Shown here: piece by piece, positions 12,801-27,800 of the stretch
Layout: every line of letters begins with the position of its first letter
How positions within the stretch are numbered: the first letter of the stretch is position 1
Assembly: GCA_949317995.1 (NCBI GenBank)
Contig: OX439037.1
Coordinates: forward strand, 22,441,182 to 22,505,181
Reading direction: 5' to 3'
Length of the DNA: 64,000 nt
Source of the DNA: Acholoe squamosa
Taxonomy: Eukaryota; Annelida; Polychaeta; Phyllodocida; Polynoidae
Notes under the pieces: generated by a model
Database searches by the model: none
What the model was told of the DNA's origin: nothing
The model's input: only the letters and a program-made list of their open reading frames with translations
Translations under genes and position numbers: made by a program

Positions 12801-15800
12801 GGATGCCCAGAGCTTATGGCTTATTATTACCCAAAAAAGATACAAATGTATTTACACATGTGAGCAGGCAAGCAGAAAGGATATGCAATGTTTTATACAT
12901 GTAGTAATGTAGAACACTAATTTAGGAAGTTTTTCAGAATAAAAATGAGCATTCTGATTTTGTGAAATAGTGCAGCACTTGTAGAAATAATCCCTTCTTG
13001 TATCGGGATAGTGATATATGGGGTCGTACCTTTCCAGCTGGTTGGGATAGTGGGTTTGATGGAGTGGAGAATAAATCCGTCTCATCCCCGTCATCATCAT
13101 TGAACAGATCCGTGCTAGACGCGCCCACTGTGGCTCCTGTTAATGTGAAAAGTATAAAAAAAAAAATATTTTTTAAACAGAGACATTAACATCCATGCCT
13201 TAAATAAGGTGCGAACAAGAAATGCGGTCGTGACCGCATAAAAAAAAGCCTCCCACCGTTAATGTCGGTATACCAGCTGTTTGATGACATGTCTCATAAA
13301 AGCAGACATAAAGAAGATTTCACAATTATCAATTTCTCTATTCAGTAATTTTGTATTGTGAGACCTCATCATATGGGGCAAATGCAATCATCATAGCGCA
13401 CTCCCGTACCGCTTCGCGGTACCGCCGCTACGCGGCGTGGGAGGCACTAAAAAACTGTGCTGTTCCCTGGCGACAGAATTAGAAACACATGTCCTGAGAA
13501 TCCTGTACAAGAGTATAGTAGGGCGACGTTTTACACTGTTTAACATGTTAAAGTACCCTGATTTCAGGACTATCCTGAAAGTCACAGGAAGCCCCCGACT
13601 CTGTCTAAAAGACACGGCCTTTAAGCCCACGGCCTTTAATAATGACAGTACCTTTAAGTTGAACCTTGTCCTTGGGTGGAGCTTCAGTTACTGTGTCTGG
13701 TGTAACCTTTGTGGTCGATTTCTGAGCACTGGGTGGGAAAGGCTTGGACTCTTCACTCGGTGATAACGGACTATCCGCACCAAACAAATCAACCGCTGGG
13801 TCTTCCTCTGCACCACCAAACAAGACGTCATCATCTGCGAACAGGCTTCGTGTTCGCGGTTTTGCGCCCTGCAAACCAGACAGGTTTGGTATTTAAGGTA
13901 TGATTAAGTCACAAGGCAGAAAACTGATAGTTCAATCAAGTTCATAACTCTATGTGAAAAAAATCAATGTGAAAAGTAGCTGTTTCATTAGGCAATTTTC
14001 TCACTTTCTGCTTAATGGCGGCACATGTGAAACATACATACACATGTATCAAAGAAAGCACTGCCTTGTTTATTAGAATAACCTTTACCTATAGACAACA
14101 ATCGCATATCAAATGTGGTTCAAATGAGTTTATAACTGCATATCGCGCAGGTCTATCCAGACTTGGGAAATAAGCTATAAGCTATACATGGAGTTTGTTT
14201 AGCTTAGGCCACACCAAAAAAATAAGTTGGTCTACGGATTTTCATTTTGAAAAAAAACGAGGCGCGAGCAAAATTTTTATTGTTTAAAAATTTTGCCAAA
14301 CACTACAAAGAGAAAACTCAGAAAGTGAGGCGAGCGAAATCCGTAGACAAGATTTTTTTCAAAGAAAAAAAAAATTTGCATTCTTGAAAATATGAAGAGG
14401 GAAATCCATAGACCAACTTATTTTTTTGGTGTGGCCTTATAAGTCTTGGGATTTTACAGTGTTTTTATTTGCACAATCTCCTCGGCAAATCTACTCACTT
14501 ACCAGCACAACATAGTTGTAATGCTACTGAACATGTTCTTACAATCACATAGGCCCAATATTTCTATAGACTTAACAGCCAGGACTCAGAAACAGCATGC
14601 GTGCAGCAGTGGACACTATACTGTTATACATGTAGTCGAAAACAAACAGAGCACAGAAAGTCCATATACAGATCCACATGTCAGGAAAACGTGATACATA
14701 ATGTACCAGTAGCAGTCAGGCATTTCTCATGAACTCTGTGTACCTTGACATAGCAACGACCCTCCATGAGGACATTCAGCACTCTGTGTTTTCAGTATAA
14801 CCTTTTCTTTTTCTTGGTAGCATCAATATGTACTTAATATCCACGTTGTTAAAGACCAGTGAGAGAAAATTAGACTGTAAAGGCTGGTGGTAGAGTATAA
14901 GTTAGCCCTTAGCAGCTGTTGAAGTGCTGGCAAGTTACCGACCAGGGCGAATGGAATGATTATAATAAAAATGTATACCAGTAATATATTTACACATTAT
15001 ATAACCCTTACGGGGTAGAATTTGGGGTTGGGGGGGGGGGGGTAATATGAAGCAGAGATTACCGAGTTGTACATGCAGGTTAAAAGCAATTACAGAAGAG
15101 GGCAATGAATTTTGGCTTGAAATGGTCATTGACTATACTTTTAGCAGAAAAATGACTATTGAGCACCCCTGTAAGTTTTTAAGCGCACTATGCATTCAGC
15201 GGACATTGGCAGTAGGCAGGTAAGTACACTTCATGCGCATCGGCAGTGACTTTTAAGCAGGTAAGCATGTAAGCGATTTACACATGTTGAGCTACATGCT
15301 GACCTTTGTATCGAGCGTCATGGGTTGTTTCACGGGTGGTTTAAGTTTTGGGGGCGCTCGCCCACCAAACAGATCATTATCATTATCATCGCCATCGTCA
15401 AACAATGATAATGTTGTACCACCATGCGGATGGCTCGAGTCCTGTGATTTCTGTGAAAAGGTTACAATTAAATCAATATGTGGGTCTACTTGAATTTAAA
15501 AAAGATATCTGTGTGAAGTGGACCAAAAACACAAGTGATGTAGCTGGAGGCTCTCATGATTTCTTATCACATATTGATTGCAACAGTCCTACATCAGTGT
15601 ATTCAAGGGAGTGTCGAGGGAAAGATATCAACTTCTTGTACAGATGACAGGAGCATGACATATCAAAGCAATGTCACAGGTCAAAGGAACTAATGAAATA
15701 TACAAGATTCTCAAATATTACATGTCACATTACATCACTAATGCTAGAGGTTTATTGTGCATTAGCCAATGATTTAATTTGGTTGGGATGGGCCCCCCTG

Positions 15801-18800
15801 TCCTCAACCCCCCTCCCCCCATAAATTTGTACTGTCTACGCCTCTGATGTATTAATATTCACATTTTAAAGGAAAACTTTGGAATAGTGTTAGGATTAAT
15901 CAAACCACACAGCAAACCTTGTTTACTATTCAAGTACGACAACTTACCTGGGGTTTTGTGTCCAATGGTGGCGGTTCCTGCTTGCTGGGTTCTGCAAACA
16001 GATCATCATCAAACATGCCACCTGCTGCCTTGGGTTTGGCTTTACTAATGGGTTCTTGTTTCTTCGCTTTAGGCGCAGCACCAAACAATCCGCCATCATC
16101 TTCTTCATCGTCCAGGAACAAACCAGACTTCTGTGGTTTGGGTTTGTTTTCCAGCTGAAGATAATCAAAGGGTATTAGATTATTTTGAAGGATAGTTCCA
16201 TCATTAAATTCCTACCACTACATGAGAATTTGGGTTCGATTTAATTTGCAAACATGATGAAAAGTACCTGACTAGATTTAGGTTTTGTTGCTGTTGCGAA
16301 TAGATCCTCCTCATCACTATCATCTGCAAACAGGCCCTTACCGGACGATGGCGCTGCCTTGGACTTACTGTAAAAATATGAAGAATAACATTAAACAGGG
16401 GTCTTTATTTTACAACAGTGCACTTGGGTGGAGGGAGTATCCTACTTTGGACTTGTTGTAGCAGATATAAGCACAGAACTACATAAAATAAACTACAACT
16501 CTGAGAACACACCTCCTATGTAGCCATAATATAGTTACTGATCAGATTTTTGATGGAATACTAATCAAACACGGGTGAATAACTCTTCAGTCACTAAATA
16601 ACAGATTTGGACAGGTTTGGATTCAGTGACTGAAAAGTCATTTCCATGACATATATAGACATAAGGCCTGAATACTGAGAAGATGCTTACCTGACAGACA
16701 CTGCAGGTTTGGGTTTCGTGGCGGTAAAGTCACTTTCAGGTTCTTCCGCAAAAAGAGAATTGTTGGATAAGGATGGAGAAGCGCTCTTCTTAATACCTCC
16801 GGGCTGTAAGCTGGGTTTAATGCCGCTTATGGAGGAGGAGGTACCGGAGCGACTACTGGACTGTGAAGCCTTGTCGTCTTCCTCCCAGTCCTCGTCCGAC
16901 TCCTGTACAAAGGGCAGGGAGGATAGAAATGAGATTAATTGGTTCTATGATTAACACTGGTCAATGTCCATAATGAGATAAGATGCAAAGGCTTATAGTT
17001 AGCTCTTAAAATATGTTCCCAAAAGGTTGGAAAGATACACCATTGCAGCACTGATAACTTTATTCAGCAATGATACATCATAAGACCAAATGGATTTTGA
17101 AGCATCATTAAGGCTTCTTTGTATAATAGCCATACTTAGCACTGTGGGATAGGGCTACAAAGTAATACAGAAATATGAGTCATACCTCTTTATCGGAGGG
17201 TGGTCTCTGTGCCTTTAGCGCTGCGGCAAGCGGGTTAGGATTACCACCAAACATGGACACAGCTCCTGCAGGAAGCTAGAAGAGACAAGCAGTAAACTTT
17301 GTAATCTTATATATGTATTGCATACATCTAGTGCCATAGGATAGTTGACTTGTGCACAATTCTTATGAGTTGAGTAGCAATAATGCAGGGCAGATGTGTT
17401 GGCCTGTAGGGCCCAGAGTATGAAAGAAAATCTATATAAGTCAAAATACCCTAGTCATAAGGCGCAGCTTATACACGTGAGGATGGACCCTTAGTGCGCT
17501 TGATAGGATTCACCAAAGTTACTGTACTATAGAACAGCACTACGGTATTACAGTATGACCATGATAACAAACTATAACAAAAGAAAGAACATACCTTTTT
17601 CTGTGGTTTAGATTCTTCCTTAGGAGGCTGCTTCTTGACTGGTGGTGCAGCAGCGAACAGGTCTCCATCCTCATCCTCGTCCCCAAATAGGTCTACAGAT
17701 GGCGCCACCTCTGTAATGACACATCATAAATAACACCCTACTTAAGGTCCTACTAAACCTTTAAAGGCCGCATGCTCCCAGGTTCATGAGATGCACTGTG
17801 CATTAATGCACTACGCAGCATGTCAAGGGTTTAGGCAGCCAGCTATTATAAATCTACAGACAAATTTCCAAGGAATTCTTTTTTTTATTGATCAGTCATC
17901 CGGTAAAACAGCACATGATCTTCCTAATCAAATTGCCAGCTCACCTGGTGGGCATCTCAGTGGCACACTTGGTAACATGGTACGAGCTAAAGTTTCACTG
18001 CAAGTGCAGTCTAGAACAGTATCAACTAGTATGATATGTACAGATGAGTATATATAATACAAAAGGAAATAAAGTAGATGTGGCTAGTCTGGTGCTTGTG
18101 TAGTAAGAAGTACTGAAGTAGTTATGGCATACTAGGACAAGGCGTAATTTAAGGGACTATTTCCTCCGTTTCTTCTTTTTCCTCAAAGCTAATAGAAATT
18201 TCCTTTTAGCCTTCATGAAGGTGCCCATGGACCTCTTAATCTTGTTTTGAAAATGAATTTACTCCATGATTCCTGCGTGTCTGGAGGTAGAACGTTCCAC
18301 GGTGTGGCTCCTCTATGATATGGACCTTTTGTGTAGGAAATAAATTTGTGACGCCTAATAGTGAAATTCCTTTTCCTGTCATTCCTGGTTCTACCTTCTT
18401 GATTTGGTAAAGGGAGACCTCTGGATTTCGAAAACATTAATGACAGCAGTAACTCATTCCATCTAGGCTCTGCTAAGGGTGCCTCGCATCACGGTGCTCG
18501 CATAATGTATGAAGATCTTTGATAGACTCATCTCTAACCGTACATTTCAGACAGCACCGTAGAATTCTATTTAAGGCAATTTGTACATCTGCCTTGGTAG
18601 TGAATCTAAATACATCCAACAGGAATGAACAGTAATCGACTTTGGGCATGATGATTTGTTTGAACAATAAAATTGCTACATGAAAGTTGACTGAGTCTCT
18701 TATTCATTTTAAAGAGATAGTAGTGACTGTTAAACAAATGCCTTGAAATCTCCAAATGAAGTCCCTTGAATACAGGTTTTTCATACGTAAATGCAGGTGT

Positions 18801-21800
18801 TAAGATATTTTGAAATCAACGAAAACCTTAGGGAACTTCTTCCTTGCCTTTTTGGTCTGATTGCCAACTGCTTTTTCAAAATTATCTCAGGGATTTTTTT
18901 GACAAAATTATGTGGCGAGTAGCCTTGTGATCAGATATTCCTTTGGTTTCTCAGCACCTCTTATCACACGTGCCCACCAAAATGTGAACCTAAAGTTTGG
19001 TGTCAATGCATCTCAAAATTTTTCTGATTCTTTTATTAAACCCAGTTGAACGAATGCCCTTAGTTAAGACCCATAATGAAACAAGCAAGACATATCTCAC
19101 CTTTCCTTGGGGCCACTTTCGTGGCTGGAGCTGTAGTGGCTGCAGCAAAAAGGTCATCATCGTCATCGTCGAACAGTCCGCCGCCACCGGTGAGAGGTGC
19201 TGTTACCTTAGCTGGTTTCTGTGATTTCTCAGGCTCTTCAACTACCTCATCCTCACTCTCTGAATCCTGCTTCTTGTTCTTGCCACCAAACAAATCGTCG
19301 TCACCTCCTGAAAGGTGGAAGTTACCGTTTTATTATGGTAACAATGTAAAATGCACAATAGAAAAATCTTAATAGAAAAGTATTGTTCCATGTTTACTCA
19401 AAAAATGTTACCTAAATATCACGGTATATCACTTTTCAGTCACTTTTTCTCGTTCTTGTTATTCCCATTTCCAGACAAGAAATCTTTAATCACTGACTAC
19501 TTACTTACAAATTAGAATTCAAGTGTTTGATAGAAAGGTAAAGTTGTGCATGCAATTTATATACAGTGGTTCGTGCTTACCTGCAAAGATAGAAATGCCT
19601 CCCACAGGAACCTTCCGACCACTTTTTGTCCTGGGACGGGCTGGCTCTGAGTGAAACAAGGTGCATAACCAAATTCACAAGGTGTATACTGCAGAGTGCA
19701 ACAGGCAAATGAAAGCGACAGTTGAGGTTGGTGTAGATAACGCTTTAACACAACTCTTAGCACGGTTTTGTTCGTGTTTCTTTTCTTTTTTTTATGGTGG
19801 ATTTTGTCCATGGATTTATTTTGCATCTTGAAAACTTGTAATATTTTGCTTTCAAGAGAAAGCTTTTTCTCAGTGTGAGTAAATGAAAAACTGAAAAAAA
19901 TGTTTCGAGCTCCAATCTTTTTTTTTCCAAGAACTTTTTCACACTCACTTTTTTTTTAAAGCAAAATCTAGAGACCAAATTTTTGTAGTCTCTGTTGGGT
20001 ACACAAAAAAATCAAGCAATGTGCATGCACACATGTAAAAATATCTAAGATGTGGGCAAATGCAGGTTGGATGCTTGCATAGAAGGAAAGTTTTATAGAA
20101 AATGAGTAGCTCAAAATTAAAAATTACAGTTGTAAAACATCAACCCTTACAAGACCACAGAAATTCATGTTCATTTCTCTAACCCCATACATTCAACACG
20201 ATGCATGTTTGCAGCCCTAAAAGGTCCAAGAATCCCGGGCATTCGTGCATTGTAATGATTAAGCATTATGCTGCCTTTCAAGGTTTCAATCAGAAAAGTG
20301 ACAACATGAATTGGCGTGGTGCCTTTAAGCACACATGGCTCAGGGTCGGTTATCCACACAACACCATAAGTACATATCCATGTCCATACATGTACCAGAC
20401 CCCCAACACTCATAAGATTGAACGTGTGATATAGATCACAAAATCACTTCATAAACCCTTTTTCTATCTTTTTGTACACTAAAGGTTTAAATCTTGCTCA
20501 AAACTGAAATATGATGATCTAATATTGATCTCTATAATGTGCTACCATAAAACGATATATTACAATGGCTTGTACTCCCATTATTAACAGAGATAGCAAT
20601 TGTCAAGTTAAACATGCCGGTAATGCCAGTACCAGGACTAAACACGGACATCTGCGCTCCCTTTAAGCCTCGTGGTGATTATGCTACCAGTTGGTGGACA
20701 CAGTCGACTATTCAACTACTAAACATACACTGCTTCCAGTAGAAATAGATGGGAACAGCTGGAGCCAGTAGGTGGACAGTCAACATGTGGTGTAGGGGAC
20801 ATGTTTGCAACAGTCACTGTTTGGTGTTTTGGTGGGTTTTTTTTTGTCAAAACAAATTTTTGACGGCCCAAGGTCGATCGGAGGGCAAAAGTACTCCAGA
20901 TCCATACCCCACAAGGCATGGTTACTAAAATAAAAGATGGCGGATCGCTGTCTTAAGGAGAGCGAGATTTGTTGTGCCAATTTCAAAATTTACATGTACT
21001 GACATCAGTCTGGCATCATCTTCTCTTACTGAACCCCCTGGCCTCCTGGACAACTGGCCCCACTGGACACTTGGCCCCCTGGACACCTGGCCCCCTCACC
21101 TGGCATGGTTACTAAAATAAAAGATGGCGGATTGCTGTATTTATAGTAGAGTTCTCGTGCATGCGCAGGATTAACGAGAGCAAGAATTGTCACGCCAATT
21201 TCAAAATTTCTATCTAGGAGTAGAAATTATCATCTCACAGAGGACAAAGCGTCTTAATTTCAGATGCTTTGCATTCATCCTGGACCCTTTACTATTGGAA
21301 TCTATGAGGAATTGACTGAGAAGAAATTGCCTTATATATAGGTTTCAACGGGAAAGGCAAAAGTTTGCAAATTGAAAGTTTTTGCTAGTCCTTTTTTCAG
21401 CTTTCTTTTGCCAGGCAACAATACATTTTTTCTGGTTGAAGTTTATGTAATAGGAAGATACACCTCTTTTCTAATAATCCAAATGAGTTTTGTGACAGAA
21501 TCATTATAATTTCTTATAAAAAGTTAAGATTTACATTTTGATGACTTGAAATTTGAAATGGACCCTGCCAACCCGGCAGCCTTGACTCAGGGAGTCCCTG
21601 AGCCAATTAATAGTGGGTTAGATGTCTATGTACCTGGAAGTTGGTCTTCTTTGGGGGGTTCCTTATCTTCCTGTTTGTCTGGTACAACAGTAGGTGGCGG
21701 CTTCTGTGGGACAACGTCATCAAATAGTCCTCCTCCCTGCAATATAATATGACATTTTTTTTTTTATAGAAAATATGTCCTGTTTTAAATGAGCTCTGAA

Positions 21801-24800
21801 TCGGTTACATCCACCAGTGCTAACATTGGCGGAATTTGGTCCGCGATTCAGAGCGCCTTAAACAAGCTGTGATATCAAGATCATTACAGTTTAGTCCCAT
21901 ATGAAATATATATGGCATTAGCCCTTTCTTTAAGAACCGCATGATGCCTACAGATTCATGTACCTCTGTCGTCGTGATGCACCAATGCAGCAGTGCCAAT
22001 TAATTCGCCTGCACTCAATTGATGCATCATGTAGACTCAGAGCGTATCCTGCAATCCTACAGGGTCAGCATGATGCATGAATACAATAGTGGCGAGTTAT
22101 TCACCAGGATTAGATTCAGCCATGCTGAGGGGAAAATGAGTAGAAGTAGTTCATCAGAGATATATTACCTTGAAAAGATATCAAAAGTTGATACTGCTTA
22201 TCTAGTTACCTCATTATCGTCATCATCAAAAAGTCCGCCTCCTGATGAGAAGAGCCCTCCTTTCCTGCCGAATGGTGAATCGTCATCCTCCATAGGTGGT
22301 GGTCCAAACAAGTCCTCGTCTGTAACAAAAAGAACACCGTAAATTCCTACGCTTATGCCAGAACGTCGGATAAGTCGCAACCTATCTTGGACAATTGTAT
22401 AAGCCTCACCTCAGGATCATGCTACATGTATAAGCCACATGAGGATTCCCATTCGCGTAAAAGCTGCAGTTTATATGCGGGAAATGTACTGTAGTACCAA
22501 AATGCCTCACATAAGATACACCTCACATATAAGGATTACATAAAGATATAATACATGTCTATTCGCTCGGTGTAACCCTCTGACTGATTCCCAATAGTGC
22601 TGTCTTAACAGATTATTTGGGGTTAGTTAAGTGTGTTCCCAAACCCTGGCTCACTCACCATCGTCTTCTGGTGGCGGTTTGACTGTTTGTTTCGATTTAC
22701 TTGATGCTCTCTCCTTCTTGGCTTCTGTTTGTTTCTTCTCCTTCTTTTCAACTTTATCTGTGCAAGTTCACAGAAAGCATTTAGTTGTCAATCATTTGGA
22801 AACATGTTTATTCCTAGATGTACATTATTCAATTTGTATGAAATCAGTAATGGTTATCAGTTGAAGTTATGGTAGACAATGACAACGATAGTTTCGCCAC
22901 AAAATATCTCAGGTTGTAGTAATATGTAGCTACACTAGTATACATGTACTTATACTGAATACGAAGGCGGAAGTGCTATTTAACACCTCACAAATTAAGT
23001 AAGTTTTAAGACCTAAAGATTGAATTAATTAGGATTACCATTGTTTTCTGTAGCACCGAGTTTTGCTGCCAATTCACTGGCAAAGTTGGAAGTTTCTGAT
23101 TTCTGAAATACAGATATAATGGCATAAAATACAAAAAATGGCTTTCCGTCCTTGATATTCTGACACAACATTCTGTGTCAAATATTCTTTATGAAAACAG
23201 TTCACACACAGAATCCATTGACATGGAGACTGAGTTTTAAATAAATAACATGCATTATACCTTAAAGATCATGTTCATTTTCAGCCTGATACATGATTAT
23301 AGCTGTGGCGACTTATACTCCAGATGCAATCGTGATGGCCACACCCATAATTTATTTCATCACTAGTGTGTCACTCACAGGGTTAAATGTTGTAATGGGG
23401 GGAAGAAAGTCTCAATAGACCTTTACATAGACCTACCTTGGGTTCTTCCTCTTCATCATCTGACACTAGACTGACATCAGAATCCTCATCTTTAGCACCA
23501 AATAAGTCACTCTCACTCTAATAAAAATGAGATGATGAATACATGTATATGTCAAGTAATGGATCGTTATTTAGGAGAAAAAAAGAAATGGCTGACATCT
23601 GACACTACAGTGTCAATTTTCGCATTTGGCTACAAGCACGGTACTGTCTCTGATTACAACTGATTCACTTGATAAACAACTGGCCTTTTTAAGATTATAA
23701 TTCCTTTCTTCTTGCGAATACAATTTAATATTTGCCAAACAATAATGCACTTTTCACTCACTTCTGTTTCTGTTTCCTCATCAGAGGAGCCAGAGTCGGA
23801 GGAATCAAGGACGGTCGGTCTGCGGCTTGGTGGTTTTTGTTGTTGCGTTACAGGTTCAGTGTCCGACTCTGATTCTGATTCACTTATAGAACCATGGTCA
23901 GATTCCTCACCTTCTGATGGAACATCCGTCAACCCCACATCATCGTCTGTCATGAATGCCTGGCTGCCGATCAGGTATGGCAACGGTCGAGAAAGGTATG
24001 GGTCCTATATGGAATATTTAACACAAAGCAGAAATTCCTTTTCATTACATAAACGAAATTGTATATTCAGAAAATGGGTAAATAAATGAGAGAATCGCAA
24101 TTGTTATATGAGAACTGAGACTAGGAGTATTTCCTCCACATGAGTACCGGGAAATCTATGAAAGATATAAGCTCCATATGCTAGAATCCAAAGACAACGA
24201 AGAACTTGTCTAACCTTTGGTTCAAGTATAGTATCAGTTTTATATGGGGATTCATCCTCCTCTTCTGAATCAGAATTGACATCATTCACATCAAGTGTTT
24301 CAAATGCAGTATCAATAACATTGAAACCGAGTAGCATGGCCTCTTTTATCTTAGGTATTAGAGCTGCTTCTCGCTCTTCTCGCGTCTTCTCTTTTTCTTC
24401 CTTTTTCTCTGTTTTTTCTTCTGTTTCTGTGTTAACGTCTTCATCATAAACACGCTGCAAGATTTTAAATGAAAATAACAATTTAAAAGTTATAAAAACG
24501 AATTAAAGTGTTGCAGAGCAACTGAACATTTTTAGGTCCATGTATAACAGAACAACAGACGCTTTAAAAGTGGGTGGCGGAGTTCCACCTCATTCAAAAA
24601 GACTTAAAAGGGGATAAAAGGAAGTAATAAATGCAGACTTATAAATGAATCACTTTACTTACATTTTCTACGAACTGTGTATTGGCGAGCATTATAAAGT
24701 CATTGAAAGCATTTTGTACGCGAATTCCTGTCAACTGAAATAAAATTTGCAAATTGGTGAGTAATTCATTTAGCAATTATATGCATAGACCGTATGACAA

Positions 24801-27800
24801 AGCCCATGAAGTACAGGTGATATTCACATTAGTTATACTATGTGATAACATGTACTAATAAATCATTTTGAAATGCTATGCACGCCCATTTGATGTATTA
24901 ATGAGGATATTACCTATAATTTGACTCATGGACAAACCTATATGAGACACATTGTATCTATGAGAATGTGAACATACCTTTGACTCATGGACGAGCCCAT
25001 TAACTTGCTCCTGTATGTCATGTGTCTGTGATATTATCCGCTGAGAGAAGTCCTGCAGGTACTGTAACATCTGCAAAAATACAAAAATAGTATTATATAG
25101 TCCTTCAAGTAACATCTGTGAATATAAGACCAATCTAATATGTAAGTCCCGAAGGTATAGCCACATCTGGAGAAGACGACATTTTTATTATGTATAGTCT
25201 ACAAGAAATAATGCATTTTTTCATAATTATGTATAGTCTACAAGAAATAATGCATTTTTTCATAATTCAGTTATTGTATCACCGTGATACCTCACACAAA
25301 CCGTGGCTTATAAGCGAGGATGGCCCCACCTACGCCACATAGAATGTGGCTGAACTTAGGGCGGCGGGAATTTTTTTTTTACCATGGAGTGTAACTAAGC
25401 TGTATTTTAATTTCCTTGTTTATATTTAGAAATAGGCTACGGTAAATAAAACATACTTTTCCCTAGGTCCATTCTGTAAGATATATTGATAGGTATGAAA
25501 GATTAGTAACTTACCCCTGCGTCTCCCGCAAGTGACCAATCATCAGCTGACTTCCGCATCTCATCCACTGTCCAAGCACGTTCCCACACTGGCACCCCAC
25601 CAGAGGCCTACATGGACAGTGAATAACCAGGAATTAGAGAACAACAGTATATCACAACGTGATCTGAATAGGTTATCAGTGAAGGCTTGTCTGGGGTGGG
25701 TTAATGGATTACCGCAGTACCGGTAACTCACATTATTATATGTTGTGGCTTATATGGAAGCATGGGCTGAAACTGGGGCTTTTGATGAGGGTGGGGAGGG
25801 GACTTCCCATGTTACATATCAATTCAATGGTTGACAAAAAATCTCATGTCAATTAAATGCCATGTCACCTCTCAGAATCTACCATGCCCGATGCCGAATT
25901 CAGAAGTTCCCCATGTTTTCTGTATGTCACTAATTGCCATGTCAAAGTCGCCATGTCAAGTTCGCTAGACCAGACACTTAAAACTACATCCTCCTTGCTA
26001 GAGCTCCACAGGACGTCAGGGTTTCCCATTTACTTCCCACGACGTCCTAGACACCATAAAGTATGTTGATATTCTTTTATTTTGGGAATTCTTTCCTCTG
26101 GGCGTTGGTTAACCCAGAATTTTGTAAAAAAAAAAAAAAAAAAAAAAATTGCTGCATAAAATTGATTTTTCGCTTGGGTGACAGCCTCGGCCAGCGGCTA
26201 TTAATACCAGTTTAATAGCCTGTGATCAGCTAAATATTTCAATGGATTGTATTCCAGTTAATTGTTTTATTACCCCTTTGATCTAGATAAGAATCTGATT
26301 GAAGTTGGGTGTGTATTCAGTCTCAAGCTGATATCAGGTATCAATGCAGGCTCGCCCTCTCCAGCCCGACAGAGTACGGGCTGGCTTCAGACCTTCATCT
26401 GGGTAGATCGTCGCCCAGGCGGCAAAGCTCACTCCCCAATCATATTCCTAATTCTGGTAGTGACCAAGGCTCAGCATGGAGAATGAATACACATCCCAGT
26501 TCAATCAGATCCTTATCTAGATCAAAGGGGGCAATAAAACAATTAACTGGAATACACATCCAGTGAAATGTAGAGGTGACCCCAGGCTATTGAACTGAGT
26601 ATCAATAGACGCTGGCCGAGGCCGAGGCTGGGAGAACTAGCTCGCCGCCCAGGAGTCAATGATAAACTGGAGTAAGACAAGCGTGCAGTCCAAAGAGCGG
26701 CAGAGGTATTGAGGTGGATCAGACTCAGTGAGCCTGCTTGGGTGAAAGTCACACAATCTAATAGGATGCTACTGGGATATGCTATACTTCCTATCTAGGC
26801 GGCCTGGTGTAGATAAGTATCTAATTGAACTGGGATGTGTATTCACTATCCAAGCTGGCGGATCACTACATCTGCTTAAATAGGGAGTGTCCTTCGTCAC
26901 CATGGCGTTGAATAATTGATAGACCCGAGGGGGTGGGCTTGCTGATCCAATACCACTGCTGCTCTTTGGGCTGGACCCATATCTTACTCCAGTTTGTTGC
27001 CAACGCCTTGGGGGCATCCACAAATGACGTCATACTGGGGGGTCAGGTCTGTCATTACGGAATTAATTTTCCATATATCTTCAGCATTGCAAAATTGGCA
27101 AAAAAAAACATCCCAGCACAGGCAGTACCACCACCGGTACCGTATATTACCACATATCATTTGGACAGTAAATACAGTGACTATGATACCGTACTAATAT
27201 TATTAATACACATCCCACTTCAGTCTTCAATCAGATCCTATCTAAATCAAAAGGGGGGGGGGCAATAAAACAATGAAAAGAATACACATCCAGTTGAATA
27301 CCATTACCAGTAATAGTATACAGCTAATCCCAGGCTATTGAACTTGTATCAACGCTGCGGTATCAACAGCTGCTGGCCGAGGCTCGGGGGGGGGGCAAAT
27401 TTTAGACCCCTTGTGACACTTGTGCAGAGCCAGAGCAGAGGGGGTGGGGGTTACCATAGAATATAGAGTTATATATATACTCTCTGGGGTTACTAAAATT
27501 GGTAGCAGGAGAATTTGAGGAACTTGAGAAGTTTTGAAGTTGAACCAGAGAGGTATACAATAAAACAATCACTGAATGAACTGAACAATTCAGTGTGTGA
27601 GTGACAGCCAACACGGAACAGATACACACACACACACAAATCATGGCAAAAAACAGCCAAAAAACAGTGTCAGTGACAGTAGCCAACCACACACTCTGCC
27701 ACGTTTGACAGCGCCGGCTTGTACTTAACAGTTAGATCGCCAGTGTGTATGAACTAGAAGATAAATGGAGTTTGTAGAATTAATCTGACAAATTCTTACG

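Noticed and set aside
12850..13100. Open frames continuing past the WASHC2 exon 21 donor
   Set aside because: Intron read-through; the GT donor at 13029 joins in phase to exon 22.
23712..24089. 125-codon plus-strand open frame
   Set aside because: Antisense of the acidic WASHC2 exon 6.
26543..27023. Overlapping 70-85 codon open frames in WASHC2 intron 1
   Set aside because: They fall in the inverted repeat cluster and exist on both strands.
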